NCBI RefSeq assembly: GCF_026107515.2
Contig: NZ_JAPCHW010000013.1
Location: 30,810 to 94,809 of the forward strand
DNA from: Glutamicibacter sp. MNS18
GTDB lineage: Bacteria; Actinomycetota; Actinomycetes; Actinomycetales; Micrococcaceae
Length of the DNA stretch: 64,000 nt
Direction of reading: 5' to 3'
In this document: piece by piece, positions 43,317 through 52,168 of the stretch
Numbering within the stretch: position 1 is the stretch's first letter
Layout: each line of letters starts with the position of its first letter
The notes under the pieces: model-generated
The model's database searches: none
What the model was told of the DNA's origin: nothing
The model's input: the letters and a program-made list of their open reading frames with translations, nothing else
Program-made: the position numbers and the translations under genes

Positions 43317-43476
43317 GCAACACGGCAAGTCAAGACAACAACTTCCCCTTGAAAACCAGACAGGTTTTCGATTCAGGGACCGTGGTAGTTGGCACAGCTC
43401 GACGCTCGAAAAATAGCAATGCTGGGTGTATCGCGTGTTGAACGCGAAACCCGTAATTCGCACGAAGGGTAGCAAA

Positions 43477-44268
43477 ATGGCACTAAACCTGGGAACAAGA
43501 ACATCCCCGATTCCGATTTCTGGCGGAGTCCATGTCTCGCATCTGGGCAAGAGCTACGGTTCGAACAAGGTCCTGTCCGACGTGAACCTGAAAATGCAGG
43601 AAGGAGAGGTCGTCTCGATTATCGGTCCCTCGGGCGCAGGCAAGAGCACGTTCCTCCGTTGCCTGAATTACCTGGAGGTCCCTACGGAAGGAACCATAAC
43701 CATCGGCGGGGCCAGAGTCTGCGCTGACGACTCGAGACCCGATAAGGCAAGTCTCGACCACTTGCGCAAGGTCACGGGTATGGTCTTCCAAAGCTTCAAC
43801 CTCTTCCCGCACCTCACCGTCATGGAAAACATCACCTTGCCGCAACGCAAGGTCCTGCGGGCGAGCAAGGACCGGGCGGAGGAAGTCGCCCAGTCGCTGC
43901 TCAAACGCGTCGGGCTTCCGGAAAAGGCAAAGGAATACCCTGCCCGGCTCTCCGGTGGGCAGCAGCAACGCATCGCGATTGCCCGGGCGCTTGCCTTGTC
44001 CCCCAGTGTCATGCTGTTCGACGAGCCGACCTCAGCGTTGGACCCGGAAATCGGCCTCGAAGTCCTCGCCGTCATGAGGGATCTCGCCGACGAGGGGATG
44101 ACCATGCTCGTCGTCACCCACGAGATGCATTTCGCGCGGGATGTCTCGGACCGCATCATGGTCATGGGCAACGGCGGGGTGCTGGAAACCGGCCCCAGCG
44201 AACAGGTCATGTCGGATCCTTCGCATGAGCGCACCCGGCAGTTTCTCAAAGCCGTCCTGGATCGGTAG
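43477..44268 (+). CDS. Polar amino acid ABC transporter, ATP-binding protein
   Basis: A 263-residue GlnQ/HisP-type ATPase; ATG 43477 follows GAAGGG. Walker A IIGPSGAGKSTFLRC, Q-loop GMVFQSFNLFPHLTVMENI, signature LSGGQQQRIAIARAL, Walker B VMLFDEPTSALDPE and H-loop VVTHEM are complete. VSHLGKSYG at the start is the A-loop region. It energises the two permeases behind it. Confidence 0.95.
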   Translation: MALNLGTRTSPIPISGGVHVSHLGKSYGSNKVLSDVNLKMQEGEVVSIIGPSGAGKSTFLRCLNYLEVPTEGTITIGGARVCADDSRPDKASLDHLRKVTGMVFQSFNLFPHLTVMENITLPQRKVLRASKDRAEEVAQSLLKRVGLPEKAKEYPARLSGGQQQRIAIARALALSPSVMLFDEPTSALDPEIGLEVLAVMRDLADEGMTMLVVTHEMHFARDVSDRIMVMGNGGVLETGPSEQVMSDPSHERTRQFLKAVLDR

Positions 44269-44275
44269 TGGGACG

Positions 44276-44923
44276 ATGATACTGGACATCTTCCTGACCG
44301 TTTCCAAGGGCATCGGTCTCACGCTCTACATCACTGCGGCATCGCTGTTCTTCGGAGGAATCGTCGGTCTCTTCCTTGCCGCCGGCGCACAATCACGGTT
44401 CGCATTGCTACGTTTGGCGGTTGCCGCCTACGTCAATGTGGTCAGGGTTATCCCCCCGATCACGTGGCTGTTCCTGATCTATTTCGGACTGCCCCAGTTC
44501 GCGCTGAAGCTCTCGACACTGGAGGCGGCGATCGTCGGGTTCTCGGTCATCGCCTCGGCCTTCATGGCGGAGATCTACCGATCAGGATTGCTGAGCATTC
44601 CCGTCGGACAGCGCGAAGCCGCCCACGCACTGGGGATGGGCCAGCTAACCACTGCACGCTGGGTGATCACGCCCCAGGCCTTCAGGGTCGCGCTGCCGGC
44701 GATTGCCACCTATGCGATCGGTCTGCTCAAGGACTCCGCGTTGGCCTCGACCATCGGTGTCCACGAGATCACCTACTTCGCCCAGCAAAGCGCCAAGCAA
44801 CTCCATCAGGGTCTGCTGTCCTTTGCGCTGGCCGGGGCCCTGTACATCATCCTCAGCCTGGTGATCGCCGTGATCTCCCGGCGGATCCACGTGAGGCTTC
44901 GGCAGAAAACGGGGGTGGCATAA
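44276..44923 (+). CDS. Amino acid ABC transporter permease 1
   Basis: A 215-residue HisMQ-type membrane protein with about five helices; the start follows the ATPase stop by 7 bases. The EAA loop reads AEIYRSGLLSIPVGQREAAHALGMGQLTTARWVITPQAFRVALP, matching the family consensus. PPITWLFLIYFGLPQ is the usual segment before it. It forms a heterodimer with the next permease. Confidence 0.93.
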   Translation: MILDIFLTVSKGIGLTLYITAASLFFGGIVGLFLAAGAQSRFALLRLAVAAYVNVVRVIPPITWLFLIYFGLPQFALKLSTLEAAIVGFSVIASAFMAEIYRSGLLSIPVGQREAAHALGMGQLTTARWVITPQAFRVALPAIATYAIGLLKDSALASTIGVHEITYFAQQSAKQLHQGLLSFALAGALYIILSLVIAVISRRIHVRLRQKTGVA

Positions 44924-45579
44924 TGTCTTTCCTCAACGATTGGATAGCCTGGCTACCGCAACTCGGCCCGGGCGTGGCCATCAGCCTGCAGCTGACGGGA
45001 ATGGCCCTGTTCTTCGGATTCCCCTTCGGCCTGCTGCTGGCGGCCATGGCCGAAAGTCGGCTGGCCACACTTCGCTGGATCTCGTTCCTCATCGTGGAGG
45101 TGGGCCGGGGCCTTCCGGCGCTGGTCCTGCTCTACTTGCTGTACTTCAGCCTTCCGGACATGGGCGTCATCCTGACGTCGATGACCACAGCCGTGATCGC
45201 ACTGTCGTGGAATGCGGGCGCCTACGCCTCGGAGTACTTCCGCGCCGGGCTGTCAGCCGTCCCCCGTGGACAAAAGGAAGCAGCGCTCACCTCCGGCTTC
45301 TCGCGATGGACCGGGTTCCGCCTGGTTATCCTGCCGCAGGCCCTACGCATCTCCACGCCGCCGCTGGCTGGTCTGGCCGTGCTGGTTTTCCAGGGAAGCG
45401 CGTTGGCCTTCGTCATCGCGGTTCCGGAGCTCATGTCCAAGGCCTATGAGATCAGCTCCATGACTTTCCGCTACCTCAGTGTTTTCTCTCTTACCGCCAT
45501 CGTCTACGGGCTGATCACCTGGCTCTTCCTTGCCCTGGTGAAGCTTCTCGAAGTCCGGCTGAGCCGGCATCTGGTTTAG
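44923..45579 (+). CDS. Amino acid ABC transporter permease 2
   Basis: A 218-residue HisMQ-type permease whose ATG shares a base with the previous stop (TAATG). EAA loop SEYFRAGLSAVPRGQKEAALTSGFSRWTGFRLVILPQALRISTPPL. Paired with permease 1 for polar amino acid import. Confidence 0.93.
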   Translation: MSFLNDWIAWLPQLGPGVAISLQLTGMALFFGFPFGLLLAAMAESRLATLRWISFLIVEVGRGLPALVLLYLLYFSLPDMGVILTSMTTAVIALSWNAGAYASEYFRAGLSAVPRGQKEAALTSGFSRWTGFRLVILPQALRISTPPLAGLAVLVFQGSALAFVIAVPELMSKAYEISSMTFRYLSVFSLTAIVYGLITWLFLALVKLLEVRLSRHLV

Positions 45580-45652
45580 CCATAGCCACCAGCCATCCCC
45601 GGCGGATCCGGCTCCATCCCACATTTTCCATCTAGCCCGAAAGGCAAACAAC

Positions 45653-46510
45653 ATGACTCGCAATGCCAAAAACCTCGGTCGCGGACTGCTGCTTACCGTG
45701 ATTGCCGCGACCTCGCTGAGCGCTTGTGGTGCCAGCGGCAGCAGCACGGTACCCGAAGACTGCACTCCCGTGTACGAGGAATTTCCCACTGTGGCCGAAG
45801 GCACCCTGACGGTCGCCACCTACGATTTCTCGCCCTTGACCATTATCGACGGCAATGAACTGTCCGGGGTCGAGGGGGACATCCTCAACGAGATCTCCAA
45901 GCGGCAGTGTGTCACCCTCACCGTGGATTCGGCCGGTGGCGCCAATGCCGCGATTCCCTCGGTACAGACCGGACGCGCGGACATTCCGGCGGGCAGCTGG
46001 CTTCGCACCCAGGAACGCGAAAAGATCATGCGCCTGGGAGCGCCCGCCTACCTGAGCCCGAATGGCGTGGTGTCAACCAAGGGCCTGACGGCCGAGGAGC
46101 TGCCGGGCCACAAGGTGGGCTCGGTGGCCGGAAACCTGTTCAACGCCAGCCTTGCCGAATGGCTGGGCAACGACTTCGTCATCTACCAGGACGACGAGTC
46201 GATCTACGGGGACCTGGCCAATGGCCGTATTGATGCGCTGGTCGCCGCGAGTATCTCCGCAACCGCCCGGTTGGAGGACAATCCCGTCGAAGGTGCGCAG
46301 GTCATCGACGTGACCCCGATCGAGCAGGTGCCGGAGTTCGCCAAGTCGGGCCAGGTAAATTTCCCGGTCAGCAAGGACAACGAAGCCCTGGGGCAAACGC
46401 TGGACAAGTTGATCATCGACATGCAGGAAGACGGGACGATCGAGCAGATCGTGACCAAGTGGAACCTGGATGCCTCCACGGCGGACGTCGGTGAACCCAA
46501 CGCCCTGTGA
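45653..46510 (+). CDS. Amino acid-binding lipoprotein of the ABC transporter
   Basis: A 285-residue solute-binding protein. Signal peptide and lipobox LSAC with lipidated Cys25; the mature part follows the bacterial extracellular solute-binding family 3: LTVATYDFSPLTIIDGNELSGVEGDILNEIS and a later LIIDMQEDGTIEQIVTKWNL. A cysteine pair (Cys near 37 and 86) might form a disulfide. The ligand-binding Arg of family 3 is not where expected, so the ligand may not be a simple amino acid. It is the last gene of the ABC operon and lies before a glutaminase gene. Confidence 0.88.
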   Translation: MTRNAKNLGRGLLLTVIAATSLSACGASGSSTVPEDCTPVYEEFPTVAEGTLTVATYDFSPLTIIDGNELSGVEGDILNEISKRQCVTLTVDSAGGANAAIPSVQTGRADIPAGSWLRTQEREKIMRLGAPAYLSPNGVVSTKGLTAEELPGHKVGSVAGNLFNASLAEWLGNDFVIYQDDESIYGDLANGRIDALVAASISATARLEDNPVEGAQVIDVTPIEQVPEFAKSGQVNFPVSKDNEALGQTLDKLIIDMQEDGTIEQIVTKWNLDASTADVGEPNAL

Positions 46511-46798
46511 TCCATGCCGGCGGGACGGCGAGCGCATTTATCCCCGACGGGGGCCGGATCCCGGAACTTGGCTTCTCGGCTGGCCGCTGTTTATCCACCG
46601 GATACAACAGCGGCCACACTCGAACTCGCACGACGTCGTACTCCAGTGGTAGACGGGCCGTTCGATGCGGGTGCCGTCATGGGCTCCGGTTTCCGCCGGA
46701 TCACCCCGTGCCATTGCTAGTCCGGGGATTCATGAGGCGCTACGTTGGAAATACCGGGACTTTCATCCGGTTCACCGCCGACGACGAGGATGCGCTCC

Positions 46799-48031
46799 AT
46801 GCAAACCCCGATTCCCGATTACCTCGATGAACTGCTCGATTCGCTTCGCGGGGATACGAGCGGGGCCAGAGCCGGTTACATCCCGGAACTGGCCAACGCC
46901 AACCCGGATCTGTTCGCCATGGCCGTCACCACGGCCACCGGAAGCACCTACGCGGCCGGGGATGCGCAAGCCGAGTTCTCCATCCAGTCCATCTCAAAGC
47001 CCTTCGCCTATGCCGCGGCCATCATGGACCGCGGACTGCCCACCGTGCTGGCCTCCATCGGGGTGGAGCCCTCCGGGGAGGCCTTCAACGAGCTGTCCCT
47101 CGAACCGGGTACCAACCGGCCACGGAACCCGATGATCAACGCCGGGGCCATCACTGCCCACGGCTTGCTCGTGGGCCCGGATGCGGACCCCGAGGCCCGG
47201 GTGGACCGGGCGCTCCGGTTGTTTTCGCAACTGGCCGGCCGCCAGCTGCGGGTCGATGAGAACGTCTGTGTCTCCGAGCTGGAGACGGCGGATCACAACC
47301 TGGCCATGGCGCACATGTTGCGCAGCTACGGGATCCTCGCCGATGATCCGCACGAGGTGGTCACCGGCTACACCCGCCAGTGCTCGATCCTGGTGACCGT
47401 CACCGACTTGTCGATGATGGCCGCGACCCTTGCCAACGGCGGCGTGCAGCCGCGCACCCGCGAAAGGATCATGGATCCGGCCACCGCCCGCCAGGTCATG
47501 TCGGTGATGGCCGTGGCCGGAATGTATGACGGCGCCGGCGACTGGCTGACCCGGGTCGGTATCCCCGCCAAGAGCGGGGTGGCCGGCGGATTGGTCGGGG
47601 TGCTGCCCGACCAGGTGGGCATCGGGGCGTTCTCCCCGCGGCTTGATGAACACGGCAACAGCCAGCGCGCCAAGCGTGCCTTTGAACGCCTGTCCTCCGA
47701 TATGGGGATGCACCTGTTCGCCCCGAGCCACGGGCGGCTGGATGTGGTCGGGGTGCAGCGCGAGGGAACCCGGGAGGTTTTCTCCCTGCAGGGCAACGTG
47801 CAGTTCACGGCAGCGGCCGAACTGCTGGATCTGATGGCCGAATCCACGGCGACCGGACAAGTCCATGTCGATATTTCCCGGGTCTACTCGTTCACCGATG
47901 TCGCCCGCCGGATGACGCTCGAAGGCCTTCGCCGGCTGCGGCTGGACGGCCGCCGGGTTTTCCTCGACGACCCATTGCAGGCCCTGGCGGATCCCGATCT
48001 GGGTGATGGCACCTACCCGGAGACCCCGTAA
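46799..48031 (+). CDS. glsA: Glutaminase with C-terminal STAS domain
   Basis: A 410-residue cytosolic glutaminase that converts Gln to Glu and ammonia. ATG 46799 follows GAGGA. The serine-dependent beta-lactamase-like fold shows AEFSIQSISKPFAYA (Ser-x-x-Lys), PRNPMINAGAI, ELETADHNLAMA, YTRQCSILVTVTDLSMMAATLANGG and AKSGVAGGLVG. Residues after about 315 form a STAS-like domain (GRLDVVGVQREG...VHVDISRVYSFTDVARRM), an arrangement found in a subgroup of actinobacterial glutaminases. With the amino acid ABC operon upstream it points to glutamine use as nitrogen source. Confidence 0.92.
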   Translation: MQTPIPDYLDELLDSLRGDTSGARAGYIPELANANPDLFAMAVTTATGSTYAAGDAQAEFSIQSISKPFAYAAAIMDRGLPTVLASIGVEPSGEAFNELSLEPGTNRPRNPMINAGAITAHGLLVGPDADPEARVDRALRLFSQLAGRQLRVDENVCVSELETADHNLAMAHMLRSYGILADDPHEVVTGYTRQCSILVTVTDLSMMAATLANGGVQPRTRERIMDPATARQVMSVMAVAGMYDGAGDWLTRVGIPAKSGVAGGLVGVLPDQVGIGAFSPRLDEHGNSQRAKRAFERLSSDMGMHLFAPSHGRLDVVGVQREGTREVFSLQGNVQFTAAAELLDLMAESTATGQVHVDISRVYSFTDVARRMTLEGLRRLRLDGRRVFLDDPLQALADPDLGDGTYPETP

Positions 48032-48136
48032 TCCGAGCAACCAAACGGCTGGCTTCCCTGGTATTGACTTCATCCTTGGCCGGGTATGATCACGCACCAG
48101 GCCAGACACGTCGGTAGTCCGATCGTGGCCGCACTT

Positions 48137-48424
48137 TCACAGATTCGTTGCGGTACCGTGTGCTTCGTTCCCGAGCGCCTTAACGAAATCCGAAATCTGT
48201 CCATCCGGAACTTCCGTCAAACGACCCTTGTCGAAATCCTTCAACCCCGCGTCGATGGCCCTGCGTAACGCCTCGATTTTAAGCGCTTGTTCCTGATCGC
48301 GTTGTTCGACGAGGCGAAGACCCTCGCGCAGTACCTCGCTGGCGTTCTGGTACCTTCCGGAGTCCACCAGCAAAGTGATCAGATCATGTTGATGGTCAGT
48401 TGGAACGACATATCGAGTAGGCAC
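48137..48424 (-). CDS. ParD-type antitoxin without a toxin gene
   Basis: A 95-residue protein with GTG start behind GGAGGAG. The N-terminal ribbon-helix-helix YVVPTDHQHDLITLLVDSGRYQNASEVLREGLRLVEQR matches ParD antitoxins, followed by a helix LKIEALRRAIDAGLKDFDKG, the ParE-binding tail. Antitoxins of this type are normally followed directly by parE. Here the 100 bases after the stop give no ParE frame, so the toxin appears lost and the protein is an orphan. Confidence 0.8.
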   Translation of the reverse strand: MPTRYVVPTDHQHDLITLLVDSGRYQNASEVLREGLRLVEQRDQEQALKIEALRRAIDAGLKDFDKGRLTEVPDGQISDFVKALGNEAHGTATNL

Positions 48425-48548
48425 TACTCCTCCAAGATACTTTCACCCATGATGAATCGGGATGGCTGGATATGCCATCATCCTGATTAGGTTCTGTCAG
48501 TTCCCCGCTTGGAGGGCTCGCATTCCACCAGCAAGCCCGGAACCAGCA

Positions 48549-49004
48549 TTAGTCATCGAATGCCGGGGTGTTCGCCTGGCATTCCACCGTTTCGCCCGGT
48601 CCTGCGGTTGCGGTGGCAATCTCGCGTTCCCCGTCCAACAGGATCCGGCAGGTCAGCCGAGCGCCCTCGCGCGGGGTTGCGCTGATGGCGGCGTCCCTTT
48701 CCGCGGTCACGATACTCTTAATGCTCCAGTGTGCGGTGTCCTGGGCATCGGCATCATTGGTCGTGGCGACGGCACCCTCGGTGATCAATTCCGAGTCTTC
48801 CCCGCGCCCGGCAGCCTCCAGGTAGCCGACATTATCGATCCCGTTGATTGTGTCCCCGGTGCCGGTCAGCTCGTAGGTGACCGACCAGGCATCCGCCGTG
48901 GATTTCTGGACGGATTCAACCATCGAGCACCCGGTGGTTCCCAGCGCCAGAACCGTTGCTGCCGATGCGGCCATGACTACCTTGGTGGCTGAAGTGATGC
49001 GCAT
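48549..49004 (-). CDS. MmpS-family lipoprotein
   Basis: A 151-residue exported lipoprotein; the ATG at 49004 starts MRITSATKVV with lipobox LGTTGC (Cys26). The mature domain has WSVTYELTGTGDTINGIDNVGYL and ends LTCRILLDGEREIATATAGPG, the beta-sandwich pattern of MmpS/transport-accessory lipoproteins. Its usual partner, a large MmpL transporter, is not adjacent. It is convergent to nothing and lies 96 bases downstream of the ECF transporter operon on the same strand. Confidence 0.7.
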   Translation of the reverse strand: MRITSATKVVMAASAATVLALGTTGCSMVESVQKSTADAWSVTYELTGTGDTINGIDNVGYLEAAGRGEDSELITEGAVATTNDADAQDTAHWSIKSIVTAERDAAISATPREGARLTCRILLDGEREIATATAGPGETVECQANTPAFDD

Positions 49005-49100
49005 GTGTTTCCTTTGGGTGGTGTGGGTCCGCAGCTTCCACTGTATCCACGCCCATAGGCCCAGAACCTCAACCGCACGAGCGATCCCGGGGAAGATCAC

Positions 49101-50492
49101 TCAACCCGTGGTCGGCGATCGGTCCCGTCCCCTTGGCCCGTTTCCGCCCAGATGCTGCACCCGGTGGGCGGTCGCTTCCATGAACCTCCAGTCGTGGCAG
49201 GTGAACAGGACGGCACCGCCGACCTCCAGGATCCCGTCAATGACCTGCAGCAGACGTATGATGCCTTCCTGGTCCAGGGCCTCGGTCGGCTCGTCCAGCA
49301 ACAGCACCTTCGGCTCACGCACCAGCACCGTGGCCAGTGCCACTAACCGGCGGGCGGAGGCCGGCAGCTCGTACGGGTGGCTTTCCGCCACATCGGCCAG
49401 TCCCAGCTGCTCGAGCACCTGCGGTACCTGCTGCCGCAGCTGCCCGCGTTTGGTCAGACCGAAGGACACCTCCCGCAACACTGTACGTTCGAAGAGCTGG
49501 TCGGTGGGGTTCTGCAGGAGTAGTCCGGTATCCGTGGCCCGCAGGCTTCCGGACCGGCAGTCCAGCAGCCCGGCCGCGGCCTTGAGCACGGTGCTTTTTC
49601 CCGCACCATTGGGCCCGGACAGCCCCACGCATTCGCCGGCCCTCACCGACAGCTCGAAATCCTTCAGGACTGAGGTACCGCTGCTGTACCCCAGATCCGC
49701 ATCCCGGAACTCCAGCAGCACCGGCGCGTCCGGGGTAACGGATCCACGCTTTGTGACCGGGTACGGAGCGTCCCCGCCTGGGGATGCATGAAGTGTCCCG
49801 TCTTCCAGATCCAGCACCAGATCGGGATCCAGCACTCCCGTGGTACACGCCAGCACCAGCAGCGTGCACCCCCTCCGACGCAACCGATCCATGAAGTCGA
49901 GAACCAACGCCGTGGCCCGGGCATCCAATCCGGCCAGCGGCTCGTCCAGCACCAGGACCTTCGACTCGTTCACGGCGAGCGCGGCCAGGGCCACCAGCCG
50001 CTGTTGGCCACCGGAAAGCCGGGCCGGATCACGCTGCAGCAGGTGTTCCAAATCGAAGTCCCGGGCGATCCGCTCGACCCGGTGGGCCATATCCGGTGCC
50101 GGGACCCCGGCGTTCTCCAGGGTGAAGGCCAGTTCCTCGGCCACGGTTTCACGGATCCCCGACAGGTAGTGCCCCGCCTCCTGGGGCAGCAGGCCGACCT
50201 GTGTAGCCCAGCCGGCCGGGTCGATGCGCGGGGTGTGTTCCGGCGTGTAGCCAATCCGTGTTCCGGCCAGCTCCAGGTGCCCGGTCATCGTGTCCATTCC
50301 AGGGCGCGGGAGCATTCCGGCCAGGATCATCCCCAGGGTGGTTTTCCCTGCCCCGGAGGCCCCACGGACCACGGTCAGCGAGCCGGGAGGCAACTGCAGG
50401 CTGATCCCGTGCAGGGCATCGGCGGGTGCCGAACCGTAACGGAAGCCCTCCAGTTCCAGGGATACGGCTGCCGTGGTTTGTCTCCTGCCCAT
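49101..50492 (-). CDS. ECF-type ABC transporter ATPase, two fused domains
   Basis: A 463-residue protein with two nucleotide-binding domains in one chain, the A1-A2 pair of energy-coupling-factor transporters. Domain 1: Walker A GASGAGKTT (43-51), signature LSGGQ (159-163), Walker B VLVLDEP; its H-loop position reads LACTTG without His. Domain 2: Walker A GPNGAGKST, Walker B VLLLDEP and His432 in FTCHDW, but the signature is LPASA (376-380). Paired head to tail this makes one good ATP site (domain-2 walls with domain-1 signature) and one degenerate site. The start overlaps the EcfT stop (TGATG). Confidence 0.9.
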   Translation of the reverse strand: MGRRQTTAAVSLELEGFRYGSAPADALHGISLQLPPGSLTVVRGASGAGKTTLGMILAGMLPRPGMDTMTGHLELAGTRIGYTPEHTPRIDPAGWATQVGLLPQEAGHYLSGIRETVAEELAFTLENAGVPAPDMAHRVERIARDFDLEHLLQRDPARLSGGQQRLVALAALAVNESKVLVLDEPLAGLDARATALVLDFMDRLRRRGCTLLVLACTTGVLDPDLVLDLEDGTLHASPGGDAPYPVTKRGSVTPDAPVLLEFRDADLGYSSGTSVLKDFELSVRAGECVGLSGPNGAGKSTVLKAAAGLLDCRSGSLRATDTGLLLQNPTDQLFERTVLREVSFGLTKRGQLRQQVPQVLEQLGLADVAESHPYELPASARRLVALATVLVREPKVLLLDEPTEALDQEGIIRLLQVIDGILEVGGAVLFTCHDWRFMEATAHRVQHLGGNGPRGRDRSPTTG

Positions 50493-51229
50493 CAGGCTCC
50501 CATCCAGACCGGGGCGAGTATGGCCAGCGGACCGAGCAGTGTGCAGGCCACTGCGGCGTAGCGGATCCGGCGTTGGCATGGTGAATCCGGGACCGTTCGC
50601 CACCGGGTGCGACTCCCTGTGGCGGGGAAGCCGCGGGCGGCCAGGTGCGGGGCACGGATGGCGGCATCCTGCAAGGAACCGAGGACCAGGGGCACGCTCC
50701 GCAGCCGCAGACGTTGGAACCACCCGGCATCCACACCGCGCAGTTGCTGCGCCTGGCCGATGGCGTGCTGTTTCCCGGCCAATTGGGGCAGCAGGAACAG
50801 GGTGGCCGCCACCAGGTAGCCCAGCTGCGGTGGCGCCTTGGACAGGTCGATGGCCGCCACCAGCTGGTGCCGGTCGATCAGCAGGGTACAGAGGATCCCG
50901 GCCACCACCAGCACCGCGGTGCGCAGCCCCAACGCAGCGGCCAGTCCCAGTCCTTCAGCGGTGATCGTGACCGGGCCGGCGGCCAGCAGGATCCGGGTTC
51001 CATGGGTTGCGGCCACCGCATGGATCAGCAGCTGGGAGGTGAAGGCCGGCAGGATGATGGCGCAGGAGAGCAGCACCAGTTTCCGGGCACAGTGTGCCCG
51101 GATCGCCAGGACCAGGCACCCGGTGATCACCGCAGCGCTGATCCACCAGATACCCGCCGCCGTGGTGGTGGCCACGACGGCGGCGGCCACGGCCAGGATG
51201 GTGAACGGGTGCAGGCTGCTGCCGGCCAT
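50492..51229 (-). CDS. ECF transporter T component
   Basis: A 245-residue membrane scaffold; I prefer the ATG at 51229. About five helices are predictable, with the coupling motif APHLAARGFPATG (Ala-Arg-Gly) near residue 200 and a first variant QLRGVDAGW. EcfT links the ATPases to the substrate-binding S protein. It lies between the S gene and the ATPase gene in one operon. Confidence 0.85.
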   Translation of the reverse strand: MAGSSLHPFTILAVAAAVVATTTAAGIWWISAAVITGCLVLAIRAHCARKLVLLSCAIILPAFTSQLLIHAVAATHGTRILLAAGPVTITAEGLGLAAALGLRTAVLVVAGILCTLLIDRHQLVAAIDLSKAPPQLGYLVAATLFLLPQLAGKQHAIGQAQQLRGVDAGWFQRLRLRSVPLVLGSLQDAAIRAPHLAARGFPATGSRTRWRTVPDSPCQRRIRYAAVACTLLGPLAILAPVWMGA

Positions 51230-51239
51230 TCGGTGGGTC

Positions 51240-52046
51240 CTACCTGGTTCCGCGCTGGCCCAGGACACGGTAGCGGCGCACGAAGTCGAAACCACCGCTC
51301 AACCGCCCCGGCAGCGCGTAGACCAGCAGGGCGGCCAGCAGAAAGACCAGGGCCTTGTCCCCCGGATCCGACAGCAGCGCCTGTTTGGTGACGGCCGAAA
51401 GCAGCGAATCCCCCATGGAGCGGAAGGCCGCCACCACGGCACCGGTCCCCACCCCGGAGGTGCCGCCGAAGACGAAGGCCGCCACCGGGGCGGAGATCAC
51501 CCCGACCACTACCCCGGAGAACAGGCCGGCCACCGGAGCCAGGTAGACCCGGCGCAGCGCACCGAAGCGGGCAGCCGTCCCGGCCAGGAACCCGACCAGC
51601 GCGGCCCCGGCAGCAAAGGGCAGCACGGTGGGGGAAAACAGCGACCAGATCAGGGTGCCAAGCACGCCGGTAGCCGCCCCGGCCCGGCGTCCGGCCAGGA
51701 AACCGACCATGACCGTGCCGATCGAGTCCAGGTAGAGCGGGATCATCACCGAGCCGACGAGCTGGCCCAGCAGGATATTCAGTGCCAGCGCCACGGGGAT
51801 CAGGGTCAGGGTCGAGACCGGCAGATCCGGCAGCACCGCAGCCAGCAGCAGGATGGCGGCGGCCAGGTAGGCGGCGAAGGTGGCCAGGGCCACCCCCTGG
51901 CCCAGCCCGTCGACCAGCCCGTCGGGCTGGGTGGTGACCAGCATCAGGTAGGTGCCGATCAGCAGTACGGTTCCGATGGTGGTCAGCAGGCGTCCGCGCT
52001 GCCGGTGACGGTCGCTTGTTTCGACCAGGATCAGGTGTGGTGACAT
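51240..52046 (-). CDS. ECF transporter substrate-binding (S) component
   Basis: A 268-residue membrane protein with about six helices, including LPVSTLTLIPVALALNILLGQLVGSVMIPLYLDSIG, the family segment with the L-G-x-x-x-x-P-L-x-L-D motif used by S components to bind small vitamins or nucleobases. It starts the operon S-T-A and is preceded 123 bases upstream by a nucleoside hydrolase gene on the same strand, which suggests transport of a nucleoside or base. Ligand assignment is inference. Confidence 0.82.
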   Translation of the reverse strand: MSPHLILVETSDRHRQRGRLLTTIGTVLLIGTYLMLVTTQPDGLVDGLGQGVALATFAAYLAAAILLLAAVLPDLPVSTLTLIPVALALNILLGQLVGSVMIPLYLDSIGTVMVGFLAGRRAGAATGVLGTLIWSLFSPTVLPFAAGAALVGFLAGTAARFGALRRVYLAPVAGLFSGVVVGVISAPVAAFVFGGTSGVGTGAVVAAFRSMGDSLLSAVTKQALLSDPGDKALVFLLAALLVYALPGRLSGGFDFVRRYRVLGQRGTR

Positions 52047-52168
52047 GCTCAGGAAGTCCTCGAGTGTGGGTGTTACGCAGGTCCGCCCACATGGTTCGCG
52101 GGCGCACGGGGATCCGGGTCTATGTCACCTCGACCCGGTAGACGATTATAGCCCACTGGTGGTGGCGG

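Noticed and set aside
46994-48109. A 371-codon minus frame opposite glutaminase
   Set aside because: Antisense to a gene with complete catalytic motifs; composition typical of a shadow.
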